Assembly: GCA_039975855.1 (NCBI GenBank)
Contig: JBDWGH010000004.1
Location: 372,001 to 436,000, forward strand
DNA: 64,000 bases
Direction of reading: 5' to 3'
Source: Litorimonas sp039975855
Lineage (GTDB): Bacteria > Pseudomonadota > Alphaproteobacteria > Caulobacterales > Maricaulaceae
Both the position numbers and the translations under genes were made by a program. Below are positions 6,978 to 15,394 of this stretch, piece after piece. Under the pieces are notes generated by a model that was not told the DNA's origin, did not search any database, and saw only the letters and a list, made by a program, of their open reading frames with translations. Positions within the stretch are counted from its first letter, which is position 1. The number at the start of each line of letters is the position of its first letter.

Positions 6978-9857
6978 TTACAGAGCCCCCATTTTGCGGC
7001 GTATCTCTTCACTGACGGTATTGACGCCGTCGCTGCCATAATCTGGCGCCTCTTTGAGGTGGCAGACATTTACCGTGAGAGTTCCCCCGCCGCGATTGCT
7101 ATAGCGTACATCGGGTTCGGACTGGGCACGGGACGTCGCACAAACATCTACGGCCTCATTATCGATGGTCAAAAGCGTTTCAGAGAAGAAAGACGACCCA
7201 GACTCCACAGTCATATCATTAGAGCTAGTCAGGAAAGCGAGCTTATCGACAAATTCTAACGTGAAATCTTCTGGATCAACCTCACTGCCGCCATCTTGAG
7301 GCGTCATAAACACAGCCGCTTGGCTTAGAATCTGCGGCGCGCCGCATAGTCCGACAGCCAGTTCAAAGGTTTCGCCGTCAGGATTTTGTATCAAACGCGC
7401 CGTCCCGTTGAGGCTATTGCCAGAGACTGTTGACCCGGTGTTTTCGGAACTCCGTTCTTCGCCGACTATATCAAATTCCATGTAATCAAAGTCATCACCC
7501 TCAGGATTACTGACGGTAAGTTCCACGAGATATTCACTCTCCACCACACTCTCGGGGTCGGCAAAGGTTACATTTGCGTTCGAGAACATATGGCAGACTT
7601 TTGCCTGAGTGCCGTCCGCTGTGACCTCATCCTGATAAGCCTCGACGCGGCTAGTGAGTTCAAAAGGCTTATCATGCGGAAGGCCTTCTGCAACGATACG
7701 CCTATCAAACACCGCCTGAACACCTCGGTCATAGCGCGTTATTAACTCAACAGTAGACAGTTGAGGCACTTGGACGGGGGCATCATCGAGCGTTACGCGG
7801 CTAATGTCGTTTGATAGTACCTCTTGCGTTTGGCTATCGACCAAAGTTGTCTGTAGAAAAAGTGGGGCATCTGGCGATATGTCATCATATAGCCCAGGAA
7901 AATCGGCTTCCCATGTGTGCGTTGCGCCCAGGTCATAAGAGTCGACGCCGTTCACACGCAGATGGTTGGTTAGACACATAATAGCATCGTCACTTCCATT
8001 GGGGTCAACGATTTTCACGCGGTAATTTCCATTGCCGGCTTCCGTGAGTGTCGCCGCAACACCTTCATCCCCCAGAGCTGTATCTTCATTCATGAGCAAG
8101 GGTTCATTGAACGTCAGGCCACACCATGGCTCAGGCGTTACAGAACCTGTTCCTGTGGGTGCAAATTCATAACGATAAACGGATCGCGACGGTAAGGTCG
8201 CAATCTGTTCCGCGACGACATTTCCCTCTACATTTCCGTTAAATTCATTATATAAATTTCCTAGAATAAACCGTTGCTCCAGGTTTCTTGTCTCACCCGT
8301 CGCAGGCCCTGTTGAGGCAGTTGACACCCCATAAGGATTCACTGTGCCGGTTCCAGATTTTTCCTTATATTTGCGGCTCCTAATTCTATTCGCATAGCCT
8401 CTTGGAGCGTTAGAAACAGGCGCAGGGGGTTCAAATGTGACGAAGTCGATAAAACGGTCCAAAACCACCCCATTGTCGTCGGTCAGCGTGCTTGTGCGCT
8501 CATATGTAATACCGCCAAATGTGCGCGGGTCCGCGTCGATTTCACCTTCCCAAATGTAATTGACGAAACTGTCAATCGGGGCGCCAGAGGTGTTTTCGGC
8601 AAAGAGAGAGCCCGTCTCGCAATTTTCAATCGCCGTATAATCCCCTTTGATATTTAGGCGCAGAGTTCCGTCTAACCGCTTATGTGCGCGGGCTTTCAAC
8701 TCGGTGCCAGAAATGACTGTCCCGCCCATATCGTCGATAATGTCGGTGCTATCCGCCTCGACGCCGCCAATGGGTAATGTGAATGCACCCCCGCAGAAGC
8801 CGCCCGATAAGGTACCGCCCGCATCTGGCCCCTCGCCATAGGTAAAGGCCGCATTCACACGTGCTGGATTACTCAGGGTCGTGTTGGCAATATCTGGCGC
8901 GGTATCGTCTCCACCGCCCGCATAGCGATATACAAAATCCCCATCTATACGGAATATTCTATTAGACCATGGCCCCTCATCCCGCGTCACACTCACGCTT
9001 CTATAATTGCGGCGAGGCTTCTCCTTGAGTTTGTTACGGTCACCAATAATCACTTGAGCGGGGCCCATGACATCTACATCATCTTCGCCGACAATGCCGC
9101 GCACGGTTTGACTATCCAGCGTATTCCCGAAAGCGTCATTTACCGTGATGGTTTGTTCATAAGTATAGCCTGCAACCGCGCCGGGTTCGACGTCATTCAC
9201 ATCCCCCGTATAGACCGTACGTTCCATCTCTAGCGGCTCACCCTTGATGAGAATCATGCCATAAAGGTCCGAGCGAACGGCTTTATCGGAAGGCACAGTA
9301 AGGTTAACGCGCGGCTTGCCCTTATTGGTAAACCTGGCAGTCCCCGTGATTGTGCCAGTCTCTGTCTCGCACAGTGTGAAATCTACGGGTGCTTTTGACT
9401 CGAAAGGCACCTCGACATTAATCTCACTGCCATCACATGCTCCGCCAGACACGCTCGCGGAAAGAATATTATTCATGGCCCCTGCTGCACTCACAAAAAC
9501 CGGGTTTTCCATACCAAGGTTCGACATCTCTGCAGGTTCCAGATTTAAATCCCTCACCGGCCCTTCTGTGCCGCCTGGTGCAAAAAAGCGCACGACGCCT
9601 GTCACAGAGACTTCACCGCTCGCGTCAAGCAAGTACCGATCTATACGCACTTTGGATTTATAATTTCTGCGGGGCCTTTCCTTTATCCTGTTTCGATCTC
9701 CAATAATAACTGCGGCTTCGGCCGGTTGCGCTATGAAAAGAGGCGCAGAGACGGCGCCCACGCCAATGACTGCCGTAGCAAAGGAGGGCAAAGCCACGCT
9801 GCCCATTAAAGTCAAACGAGATAGTCCCGTGATTAAGTTTTTCGCCTGTGAAATCAT
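6978..9857 (-). CDS. Large secreted modular protein of unknown function
   Basis: A 959-aa protein with an N-terminal signal sequence (hydrophobic stretch about 14-45 and a likely cleavage near QPAEAA). I do not recognise a known domain. It is built from about five beta-rich modules of 150-220 aa, each with one cysteine pair, for example GGACDGSE with TLCETE, and GGFCGG with ENCETG. Modules 1-3 are introduced by a basic motif: IGDRNRIKERPRRNYKS near residue 51, IGDRNKLKEKPRRNYRS near 270, and a weaker YANRIRSRKYKEKS near 490. The ATG is preceded by AAGAGGG. The gene diverges from a membrane protein/response-regulator operon, and a CCCCAT palindrome lies exactly midway. A surface or periplasmic structural protein controlled by that two-component system is the best guess. 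Confidence 0.75.
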   Translation of the reverse strand: MISQAKNLITGLSRLTLMGSVALPSFATAVIGVGAVSAPLFIAQPAEAAVIIGDRNRIKERPRRNYKSKVRIDRYLLDASGEVSVTGVVRFFAPGGTEGPVRDLNLEPAEMSNLGMENPVFVSAAGAMNNILSASVSGGACDGSEINVEVPFESKAPVDFTLCETETGTITGTARFTNKGKPRVNLTVPSDKAVRSDLYGMILIKGEPLEMERTVYTGDVNDVEPGAVAGYTYEQTITVNDAFGNTLDSQTVRGIVGEDDVDVMGPAQVIIGDRNKLKEKPRRNYRSVSVTRDEGPWSNRIFRIDGDFVYRYAGGGDDTAPDIANTTLSNPARVNAAFTYGEGPDAGGTLSGGFCGGAFTLPIGGVEADSTDIIDDMGGTVISGTELKARAHKRLDGTLRLNIKGDYTAIENCETGSLFAENTSGAPIDSFVNYIWEGEIDADPRTFGGITYERTSTLTDDNGVVLDRFIDFVTFEPPAPVSNAPRGYANRIRSRKYKEKSGTGTVNPYGVSTASTGPATGETRNLEQRFILGNLYNEFNGNVEGNVVAEQIATLPSRSVYRYEFAPTGTGSVTPEPWCGLTFNEPLLMNEDTALGDEGVAATLTEAGNGNYRVKIVDPNGSDDAIMCLTNHLRVNGVDSYDLGATHTWEADFPGLYDDISPDAPLFLQTTLVDSQTQEVLSNDISRVTLDDAPVQVPQLSTVELITRYDRGVQAVFDRRIVAEGLPHDKPFELTSRVEAYQDEVTADGTQAKVCHMFSNANVTFADPESVVESEYLVELTVSNPEGDDFDYMEFDIVGEERSSENTGSTVSGNSLNGTARLIQNPDGETFELAVGLCGAPQILSQAAVFMTPQDGGSEVDPEDFTLEFVDKLAFLTSSNDMTVESGSSFFSETLLTIDNEAVDVCATSRAQSEPDVRYSNRGGGTLTVNVCHLKEAPDYGSDGVNTVSEEIRRKMGAL

Positions 9858-9965
9858 CTTGCCCTCTTTTCATTACATGCTTCGCATCTCTTTCGAGCGA
9901 AAACTCATCCCAAAGTTTTGGGTTTGCGTCTGAAATTTGATTTAAAGATTTCAGCTTTAATTGCC

Positions 9966-9981
9966 CCCCATATTTATGGGG
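9966..9981. promoter_or_regulatory. 16-bp palindrome CCCCATATTTATGGGG, candidate response-regulator site
   Basis: Inverted repeat CCCCAT/ATGGGG with a 4-bp centre, located 108 bp from each of the two divergent start codons (9857 and 10090). A 14-of-16 match lies before the histidine kinase gene at 13762-13777. The shape resembles the head-to-head heptamers bound by NarL-type regulators; the assignment is inferred. Confidence 0.6.
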
Positions 9982-10089
9982 TAGAAACACACCTGAATTT
10001 ACCAATGCGTGACTTGTGATATGAAAACCCGAACTTTAAAGCTGTCATGACTTCAAGAAGTTTAAGTATTTTCGCCCTTGGAAAGCGGC

Positions 10090-11304
10090 ATGGATGAAAC
10101 GACCCAAAAAAGTATAAGATCAAGCTTTTACCTCGCCATTTTGCTGTTAGGGGCTTTACTCATTGGGGCCACACTAGGCGCTATTACCATCAACAAGGTT
10201 TTATATAGCGAAACTGAGGAACCCGCCAAAGTCATCTCGCCGCCACGAACAGGTATGCAAATTCTAGATGATTATCAGTGCATGAAGGCCGAAAGCAAAA
10301 AACTTATCTTACGCGGTGTTGAAGATAATTATGACTCTAATAGTGATGAGACAATCGTGTTTTCAGATTTGCATGAATATATGCGAAATCGAAACGGGAA
10401 AAAAAGCGCTGTCACTGTTAACCGGTCTTATGATGAAGGCGGGATGGATAAATTCCTTTTGGATGAGATGCCTATCCCCTCTCGAACGGTGCACGGGCTT
10501 TTCCTCGTCAAGGCGCGCTCCCTCACGCGGACAACAAATGATTCTATAAATATTGGGGAAATGGCCACATATCCCCAAAAGCGAAATAATTACGGCACGG
10601 GCTTCGCCTCCATAAGCCAAGCCGATATTTGGCGGATAGAAGGCGGCACCTATAGCGCGCAATTCTCTGACCTTGTTTTAAAAGATAATTTAAATGAAGT
10701 CGGCGAGAAATTACCTCGGGATTATGACACAATTCTGGATTTCATTCAAAGTCAGCCAGAGCCTACGGCCCAGCTTGGTATCTATATTGGCGACGACCAT
10801 GCCGTGGACTTTATAGGGGCGGCTATTTGCCTGCCCCCAGAGAAAGAAACAGGCATCAGCTTTTTGGTCACGCCTTTTCCCGGCACAGAAGACATCGCAA
10901 AGCTGAGCTGCCTGACCGATACTCAAGTAGATCATTGCGACCCCTATAAGGGCGACACATTATGTTCAACGCCCCTCCCCCTCGCCTGTTTTGATTATAC
11001 GGGTGACCCAGCACCCGATCAGATTATTAAAACGAACCGAGAAAAACTTTGGGCTAAGGGCAGTGTGAAATTCACCCCCGCCGTCACAGGCGAGACGTTT
11101 AAACATCAAGGTGAGGTTCACGCTTTTTGCGCCGCAAATTTTGGCTCCGCCTACCGCGCGGCGACACATCAAGAAAATCTAAGTGGCCAGCTCAGCTATA
11201 TCGCCAGAGGCTCGGCCGCGGTGACCCAAGCCTGGGTTCACGCCAAGACTGAGCCCTATGGGAATTGCTGGGCCCTCGAGACGGAATATGACACGGATGA
11301 ATGA
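10090..11304 (+). CDS. Single-pass membrane-anchored Cys-rich protein, unknown function
   Basis: A 404-aa protein starting at ATG 10090 behind a GGAAAG; an in-frame TTG at 10078 is less likely. One transmembrane helix (about residues 13-35: SFYLAILLLGALLIGATLG) is followed by a long outside domain. The latter half holds several cysteines (LSCLTDTQVDHCDPYKG, TLCSTPLPLACFDY, HAFCAANFG, NCWALE), which suggests disulfides in the periplasm. The C-terminal pattern FCAANFGSAYRAATHQE...NCW looks like a conserved exported domain, but I cannot name it. The stop overlaps the start of the response-regulator gene, so the two are translationally coupled. It may be a sensor partner or a client of the two-component system. 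Confidence 0.7.
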   Translation: MDETTQKSIRSSFYLAILLLGALLIGATLGAITINKVLYSETEEPAKVISPPRTGMQILDDYQCMKAESKKLILRGVEDNYDSNSDETIVFSDLHEYMRNRNGKKSAVTVNRSYDEGGMDKFLLDEMPIPSRTVHGLFLVKARSLTRTTNDSINIGEMATYPQKRNNYGTGFASISQADIWRIEGGTYSAQFSDLVLKDNLNEVGEKLPRDYDTILDFIQSQPEPTAQLGIYIGDDHAVDFIGAAICLPPEKETGISFLVTPFPGTEDIAKLSCLTDTQVDHCDPYKGDTLCSTPLPLACFDYTGDPAPDQIIKTNREKLWAKGSVKFTPAVTGETFKHQGEVHAFCAANFGSAYRAATHQENLSGQLSYIARGSAAVTQAWVHAKTEPYGNCWALETEYDTDE

Positions 11305-11965
11305 ACCGCGGCGCATAACCATCGGCATATTAGAAGACTCGCCAGATATGCAGGCTTATCTTGAGCATATTCTCTCCGCGGAAACGGGCGTCAAAATTGC
11401 CTTTATCGCGACGACACTCGCCGAGGCGATGGCCCATATCAATCAAGGCGACGCGCCAGATATATGTCTCGTGGATTTGGACCTCCCTGATGGGAATGGG
11501 GCGGATTTTGTGTCCCACATCACGCAAAAAACGGAGTGCAAAGCGCTTATACTCACTGTTTTGGGCGATAAGGTCAGTGTCATGTCAGGCTTTTCTTCGG
11601 GGGCGCATGGTTATCTGTTGAAAGACTCAGAGCCCGCGCAAATCATGCAGCACATTTTGGACACGTTGGCGGGGGCAAATCCGATTAGCGCCCGTGTATC
11701 CACACATTTATTAGCGCATTATTTAGGGCACCAAACACCCGCCGCACCCGCGCCAGAAAAAATCTCCTCGACCCTCACCAAAAGAGAAACGGAAACCCTG
11801 ACGCTTTTCGCCAAAGGCATGTCTTATAAAGAAACGGCTGAAATTCTTGGCATTTCCACGAATACAATCAGCGACCATGTTAAATCTATTTACGGTAAGC
11901 TCTATGTAAATTCGCGGAATGAAGCCGTCTTCGAGGCCCTGCAAATGGGATGGATTAAAGTTTAG
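11288..11965 (+). CDS. NarL/LuxR-type response regulator
   Basis: A 225-aa regulator. The receiver domain opens with ITIGILEDSPD, and the phosphoacceptor is Asp63 in CLVDLDLPDG. A C-terminal GerE/LuxR helix-turn-helix (about 155-220) reads LTKRETETLTLFAKG and KETAEILGISTNTISDHVKSIYGKL. The start is uncertain: the frame is open from 11258, ATG 11288 has a GAGACGG in front, and ATG 11297 gives an ATGAATGA overlap with the stop of the previous gene. It overlaps the membrane-protein gene by about 17 nt and ends 22 nt before the convergent histidine kinase gene, its likely partner. Expected to bind the CCCCAT palindromes and control the secreted protein, itself and the kinase. Confidence 0.9.
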   Translation: MTRMNEPRRITIGILEDSPDMQAYLEHILSAETGVKIAFIATTLAEAMAHINQGDAPDICLVDLDLPDGNGADFVSHITQKTECKALILTVLGDKVSVMSGFSSGAHGYLLKDSEPAQIMQHILDTLAGANPISARVSTHLLAHYLGHQTPAAPAPEKISSTLTKRETETLTLFAKGMSYKETAEILGISTNTISDHVKSIYGKLYVNSRNEAVFEALQMGWIKV

Positions 11966-11987
11966 CCGCCTGCCCGTCCTTTTCGGC

Positions 11988-13697
11988 TCATTCTTTTTGG
12001 GAAGACGTATCGGGAGGTATAGAGAGGGACACCCGTGTTCCCGATCCCGTCTCACCGGGGCCAATGGCATATTTTGCTTTTAGTTTTTGCGCTCGGACCT
12101 CAAGATTTCTCAACCCCTTACCAGCTCTCAATGTGTCCGTCTGTGCGATGCCCACCCCACCATCTTCTATGATAATATCTGTGTTCCCTGTCTCAGAGTT
12201 TAAATTTATTGAGATAGAGGCCTGGGTGGCTTTTGAATGGCGAACAATATTCGTCAAAGCCTCTTGCATAAACCTATAGAGTTGAAGCGTTTGGCCAGGT
12301 GACATTTGCCTATCCATAACATCTTTCGAATGGAACCATGAAAGGCGGATTCCTGCAGCCGACATTTGCTGCTCCGCCCGCGATCTAAAAGTCGCAAGGG
12401 CCGTTGCGAAATCACCTCCGAAATGATCGACGGAATCGACAATTAATCTCAGGTCGGTCAAACTGGACTGAATTTCTTTTGCGACATCGGTTTGCTGTAA
12501 ACTCCCAGTGCGGACACGCAATAACAGCGATAGGAGCTGCCCCCCAATACCATCATGTATGTCTCTCATCACTCGCTGACGCTCTTCTAGTATTGCGCGT
12601 TGTTTCATTTCTTCAGCAATAATTTTTGACTTTTCATCAAGCTCTTTTCTTTGCTTCCCGATGGTCCTTTTTAGGGTGGATATGTTTTTCCCGTAAGCGG
12701 CCAAGTCAAAAGCTGAACGTGAAATAATGATGTATACTAAAAAAGGTAATGCACTGATGAGCAAAAGCTGAGAAGCAAAAATCACCTCTAAAAAATCAGG
12801 GTTTATACTTTTACTAAGTAAAAACAAAATGGGCCCTGTGGTAGCATAAAGTAACAGACCCAAACCTATTGAAGTTACTCTAGGAACTGACGATTTGATG
12901 AGAAACCAATAACCGATAAGTAGACAAAGGAAGAGTAAAGGACTCGCTATACCTACCCAATGCTGGCTTTGTATAAAAATTGATAAGGGTGTATTTCCTG
13001 TAGCGATGCACTGGATGCACAACAAGCAGGCATAACTGATACCTATTAAATATGTCATGCGCGCGTTAGAAAACAAAAAGCCGAATAAGCTTATAAAAAT
13101 CAATGACAAGCACAATGATAGCGTAATTGTAGGAAACCATGATTCGATAAAAATCTGAGTACGAACAGCCTTCTCAATATCAGATTTAGGACCCAAATAC
13201 TCTCTATTAAGTCCTCTGAAATTTTCTGATTTCTGAATAAGTACGTCTAGAATGTTATCATTCGGCAGAATAAAATTTCTTGGAATATCAATAATCGCTT
13301 GTTTTGGCTGGTAGACAGGAACACTGTATTTAGACTCAACCTTATTTTGATTAGGAACCAGAACCGAATTAAAAATGAGTAGCGCATCATTTGTTAAAGC
13401 AGGGTTGTAATAGCTTAGTGTGTTATCCGGTTCGTTCTCTAAGTGAAGCTCATGCTTAATCTGGAATAAAAACAGTTGAGTGTTGTTAATATCATTTTCA
13501 TTCGCCTGAGAGGCACCCCTTTTATTGATATTTGCACGATATAAAGGCGATAATGATTGTTCTTGTTGAATAGTTGATCTGTCTGACTGCAGTCGATATT
13601 CTCCAATTCTAAAATCCAGTGCTAATATCACATAAGAAATAACAAAGGCAAAAGCGGCAACAAGCATTGGTAATACCGAACGACGCAAGGTTATCAT
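11988..13697 (-). CDS. Sensor histidine kinase, HisKA_3 (NarX-type) with 7TM-like membrane sensor
   Basis: A 569-aa membrane kinase. An N-terminal transmembrane helix (about 9-27) is followed by a periplasmic domain of about 155 residues, then six to seven closely spaced helices (about 187-327), resembling the 7TMR-type sensor layout. A coiled region (340-375) leads to the HisKA_3 dimerisation helix with the phosphorylated His381 in ERQRVMRDIHDGIGGQL. The ATPase N-box is RFMQEALTNIVRHS and a glycine box is EDGGVGI. Such kinases pair with NarL-type regulators, and the only candidate is the convergent gene ending 22 nt away. Its own promoter carries the second CCCCAT palindrome, so it may be under feedback control. 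Confidence 0.9.
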   Translation of the reverse strand: MITLRRSVLPMLVAAFAFVISYVILALDFRIGEYRLQSDRSTIQQEQSLSPLYRANINKRGASQANENDINNTQLFLFQIKHELHLENEPDNTLSYYNPALTNDALLIFNSVLVPNQNKVESKYSVPVYQPKQAIIDIPRNFILPNDNILDVLIQKSENFRGLNREYLGPKSDIEKAVRTQIFIESWFPTITLSLCLSLIFISLFGFLFSNARMTYLIGISYACLLCIQCIATGNTPLSIFIQSQHWVGIASPLLFLCLLIGYWFLIKSSVPRVTSIGLGLLLYATTGPILFLLSKSINPDFLEVIFASQLLLISALPFLVYIIISRSAFDLAAYGKNISTLKRTIGKQRKELDEKSKIIAEEMKQRAILEERQRVMRDIHDGIGGQLLSLLLRVRTGSLQQTDVAKEIQSSLTDLRLIVDSVDHFGGDFATALATFRSRAEQQMSAAGIRLSWFHSKDVMDRQMSPGQTLQLYRFMQEALTNIVRHSKATQASISINLNSETGNTDIIIEDGGVGIAQTDTLRAGKGLRNLEVRAQKLKAKYAIGPGETGSGTRVSLSIPPDTSSQKE

Positions 13698-13761
13698 TTA
13701 AATTCCAAATGAGGTTATATCTTGAGCATAGCTAATTATAGAAACTCTACGAGCATAGACA

Positions 13762-13777
13762 CCCCATAATTCTGGGG
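13762..13777. promoter_or_regulatory. 16-bp near-palindrome CCCCATAATTCTGGGG, candidate response-regulator site
   Basis: Matches the 9966-9981 palindrome at 14 of 16 positions. It lies 65-80 bp upstream of the histidine kinase start codon (13697, minus strand). Sharing this rare G/C-flanked motif between three transcription units of one system suggests a common operator. Confidence 0.55.
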
Positions 13778-13998
13778 GCTGTCGACGATTCATAGTTTAA
13801 CCCCAGTGTACAACTTATTCTCCACGGAAGTTTGTATTAAACAATAGCTAAAACCTTGCCTTAGATAAAACGCTGTCTAATGTTTAGTTCGAAGTTTCAT
13901 CAAACGACTTACTTTGAGCACCAACTAAGTTGTCATTGCAGTTCCGTATGTTGAGTCACTGCTTATTGGAACTGTGAGTCAATTAAGATGTCATCTGC

Positions 13999-14012
13999 AA
14001 CGTGACAAAGCC
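13999..14012 (-). repeat. Solo IS6-type end (GGCTTTGTCACGTT)
   Basis: On the minus strand this reads GGCTTTGTCACGTT, a combination of the two ends of the 6130-6890 element (13 of 14 with each end). No partner end or transposase is close by, so it is a remnant or a chance match. It borders the toxin/immunity cassette. Confidence 0.45.
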
Positions 14013-14104
14013 CGAGGTTCCGCGGAAGTAGCTCATCAATACAGATCTCATGGACGACATTCAGCGTGGTAAGCTGAATAAAAATGACTGCCCAAATCAG
14101 CATT

Positions 14105-14809
14105 TCAAAGGCCGTCAAATTTCCACCAAAATTGCTTCGAGAGGTTTAGCGTTTTTCCCTGTTCCCGGTAGTATTGCTCCGCAACAGAAACCGCTTGCTC
14201 ATAAGTCTCGACAAAATCATTGTCCTTAGTTGACTTGAAATAGCCTATCGATGTTGATTTAAATATCAGTTTTTCTCTAAATCCTCTTGAGATGGACACA
14301 CCCCTAGAGACCTGTTCAAATGTGATAAGGTAAGATCCGACTTTTCGAGTTTCAAACCAATCTTCAATTTGATCAAGGCCTTTCATCCAGTTTTGGATTT
14401 TTTTGTCCGCAGCCCTTTCATTCTTAAGCAAGCGCTTGCCAAAGGAAAGGCTTATAGGATTTGATGTCGTGAAAATTTTTGGGCGGTAGCGCCCATATTC
14501 ACCCACGCCATTGGCTTGTGCTTTGTCTTGTGAGTGTCGCACATAGGTCCCATATCCGCCGTTTTTTTGAATTTGTGCAAAATCAAACTCAAAACTCGCA
14601 TGAGCGTATTTATCAAATTTGAACTCTATTAAATCCACTGATCCATCGGGATTCATCCTTGTCCAAGTTCCAAATGGACATCTCGTTCGCGACGCACCCC
14701 CAGCAGCTATTTCTCGTGACGGCATTTCTTCAAATTCCAAGCTTTCAAGATATGGAAACACAAATTCCTTTATCTTGGCTTTGAGTAGGGCTCTTGCATT
14801 TTTCATCAT
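14105..14809 (-). CDS. Hypothetical protein, probable immunity partner of the upstream toxin-like gene
   Basis: A 234-aa soluble protein without signal peptide or membrane helix. I do not recognise a family. It is rich in aromatic and charged residues (FEFDFAQIQKNGGYGTYVR, ISRGFREKLIFKS) and ends in NLSKQFWWKFDGL. Its ATG follows the TAA of the upstream gene without a gap, so translation is coupled. The upstream gene looks like the tip of a polymorphic toxin, and in such systems the gene directly after the toxin tip encodes the cognate immunity protein. Function is inferred from this position only. Confidence 0.55.
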   Translation of the reverse strand: MMKNARALLKAKIKEFVFPYLESLEFEEMPSREIAAGGASRTRCPFGTWTRMNPDGSVDLIEFKFDKYAHASFEFDFAQIQKNGGYGTYVRHSQDKAQANGVGEYGRYRPKIFTTSNPISLSFGKRLLKNERAADKKIQNWMKGLDQIEDWFETRKVGSYLITFEQVSRGVSISRGFREKLIFKSTSIGYFKSTKDNDFVETYEQAVSVAEQYYREQGKTLNLSKQFWWKFDGL

Positions 14810-15394
14810 TTAACAATCACAGTCTGACAGGTCGGCGACTCCTGCTGCAATTCCTGAAATTGCGGCACCAGTATGCCCTCCAACTTTACCGAAAAACTTA
14901 TAAGACCAATAATCAACGGCATATAAACTAGGATCTATACTGTCTAAGTGTTGCTTCGCAATCCGTTGAGCAGGGGTTAGACCAGATGTACCGAATTTTG
15001 CTTCAACATGATATTGAGTTCCATTGGGTCTTTCAAAAAAGTGGTCATTTCTGGCTTTATTAGGTCCATTATTCCCGAATATTTGTTTGTCAGAAGCTAA
15101 GTGCTTATTGCCTTTCAAGCTATGTTTTTGTTTTGACAACCACTCACCTATATTTTTTTTACTTGTATTGCTCAATTTTTTTAAATTACTAACCAAAACT
15201 TTTTTAGCGACAGCCCCACTGGGCCCTCCACCCAAAGCACCGAGACCTCCCGAAATTAGTAAGCTACCAGCATCTATACATTTAATGTTTCCTTTATGCT
15301 CAATCATTTGAAAAACAAAATCGGTCAAGATCCCACTCCCAAAGCCAATGGCCATAGCAATCAGCAATGGAGGAGACACGCAGAACAATTTCAA
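14810..15394 (-). CDS. Orphan polymorphic-toxin C-terminal fragment (nuclease-like tip)
   Basis: A 194-aa frame that resembles the end of a large Rhs/polymorphic toxin rather than a complete protein. A glycine-rich linker (SLLISGGLGALGGGPSGAVA, about 47-66) is followed by a basic region and then a compact tip (about 100-194). That tip holds NGTQYHVEAKFGTSGLTPAQR, a pattern like restriction-fold nuclease tips (VEAKFG as a possible D/E-x-K core). No delivery or repeat domain exists upstream: the first 10-13 residues are antisense to a broken HlyD gene on the other strand. The likelier start is the Met at 15355, if it is translated at all. An immunity-like gene follows with no gap. Best read as a silent or captured toxin cassette. 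Confidence 0.6.
   Translation of the reverse strand: MKLFCVSPPLLIAMAIGFGSGILTDFVFQMIEHKGNIKCIDAGSLLISGGLGALGGGPSGAVAKKVLVSNLKKLSNTSKKNIGEWLSKQKHSLKGNKHLASDKQIFGNNGPNKARNDHFFERPNGTQYHVEAKFGTSGLTPAQRIAKQHLDSIDPSLYAVDYWSYKFFGKVGGHTGAAISGIAAGVADLSDCDC

Larger units (their letters stand above)
13698..14104. other. Gap with kinase promoter and a lone IS6-like end
   Basis: No gene is visible in these 407 bases. It holds the kinase promoter side with its palindrome (13762-13777) and a solitary copy of the IS6-type end (13999-14012). The rest may be IS debris, but no transposase residues are readable. Confidence 0.5.
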
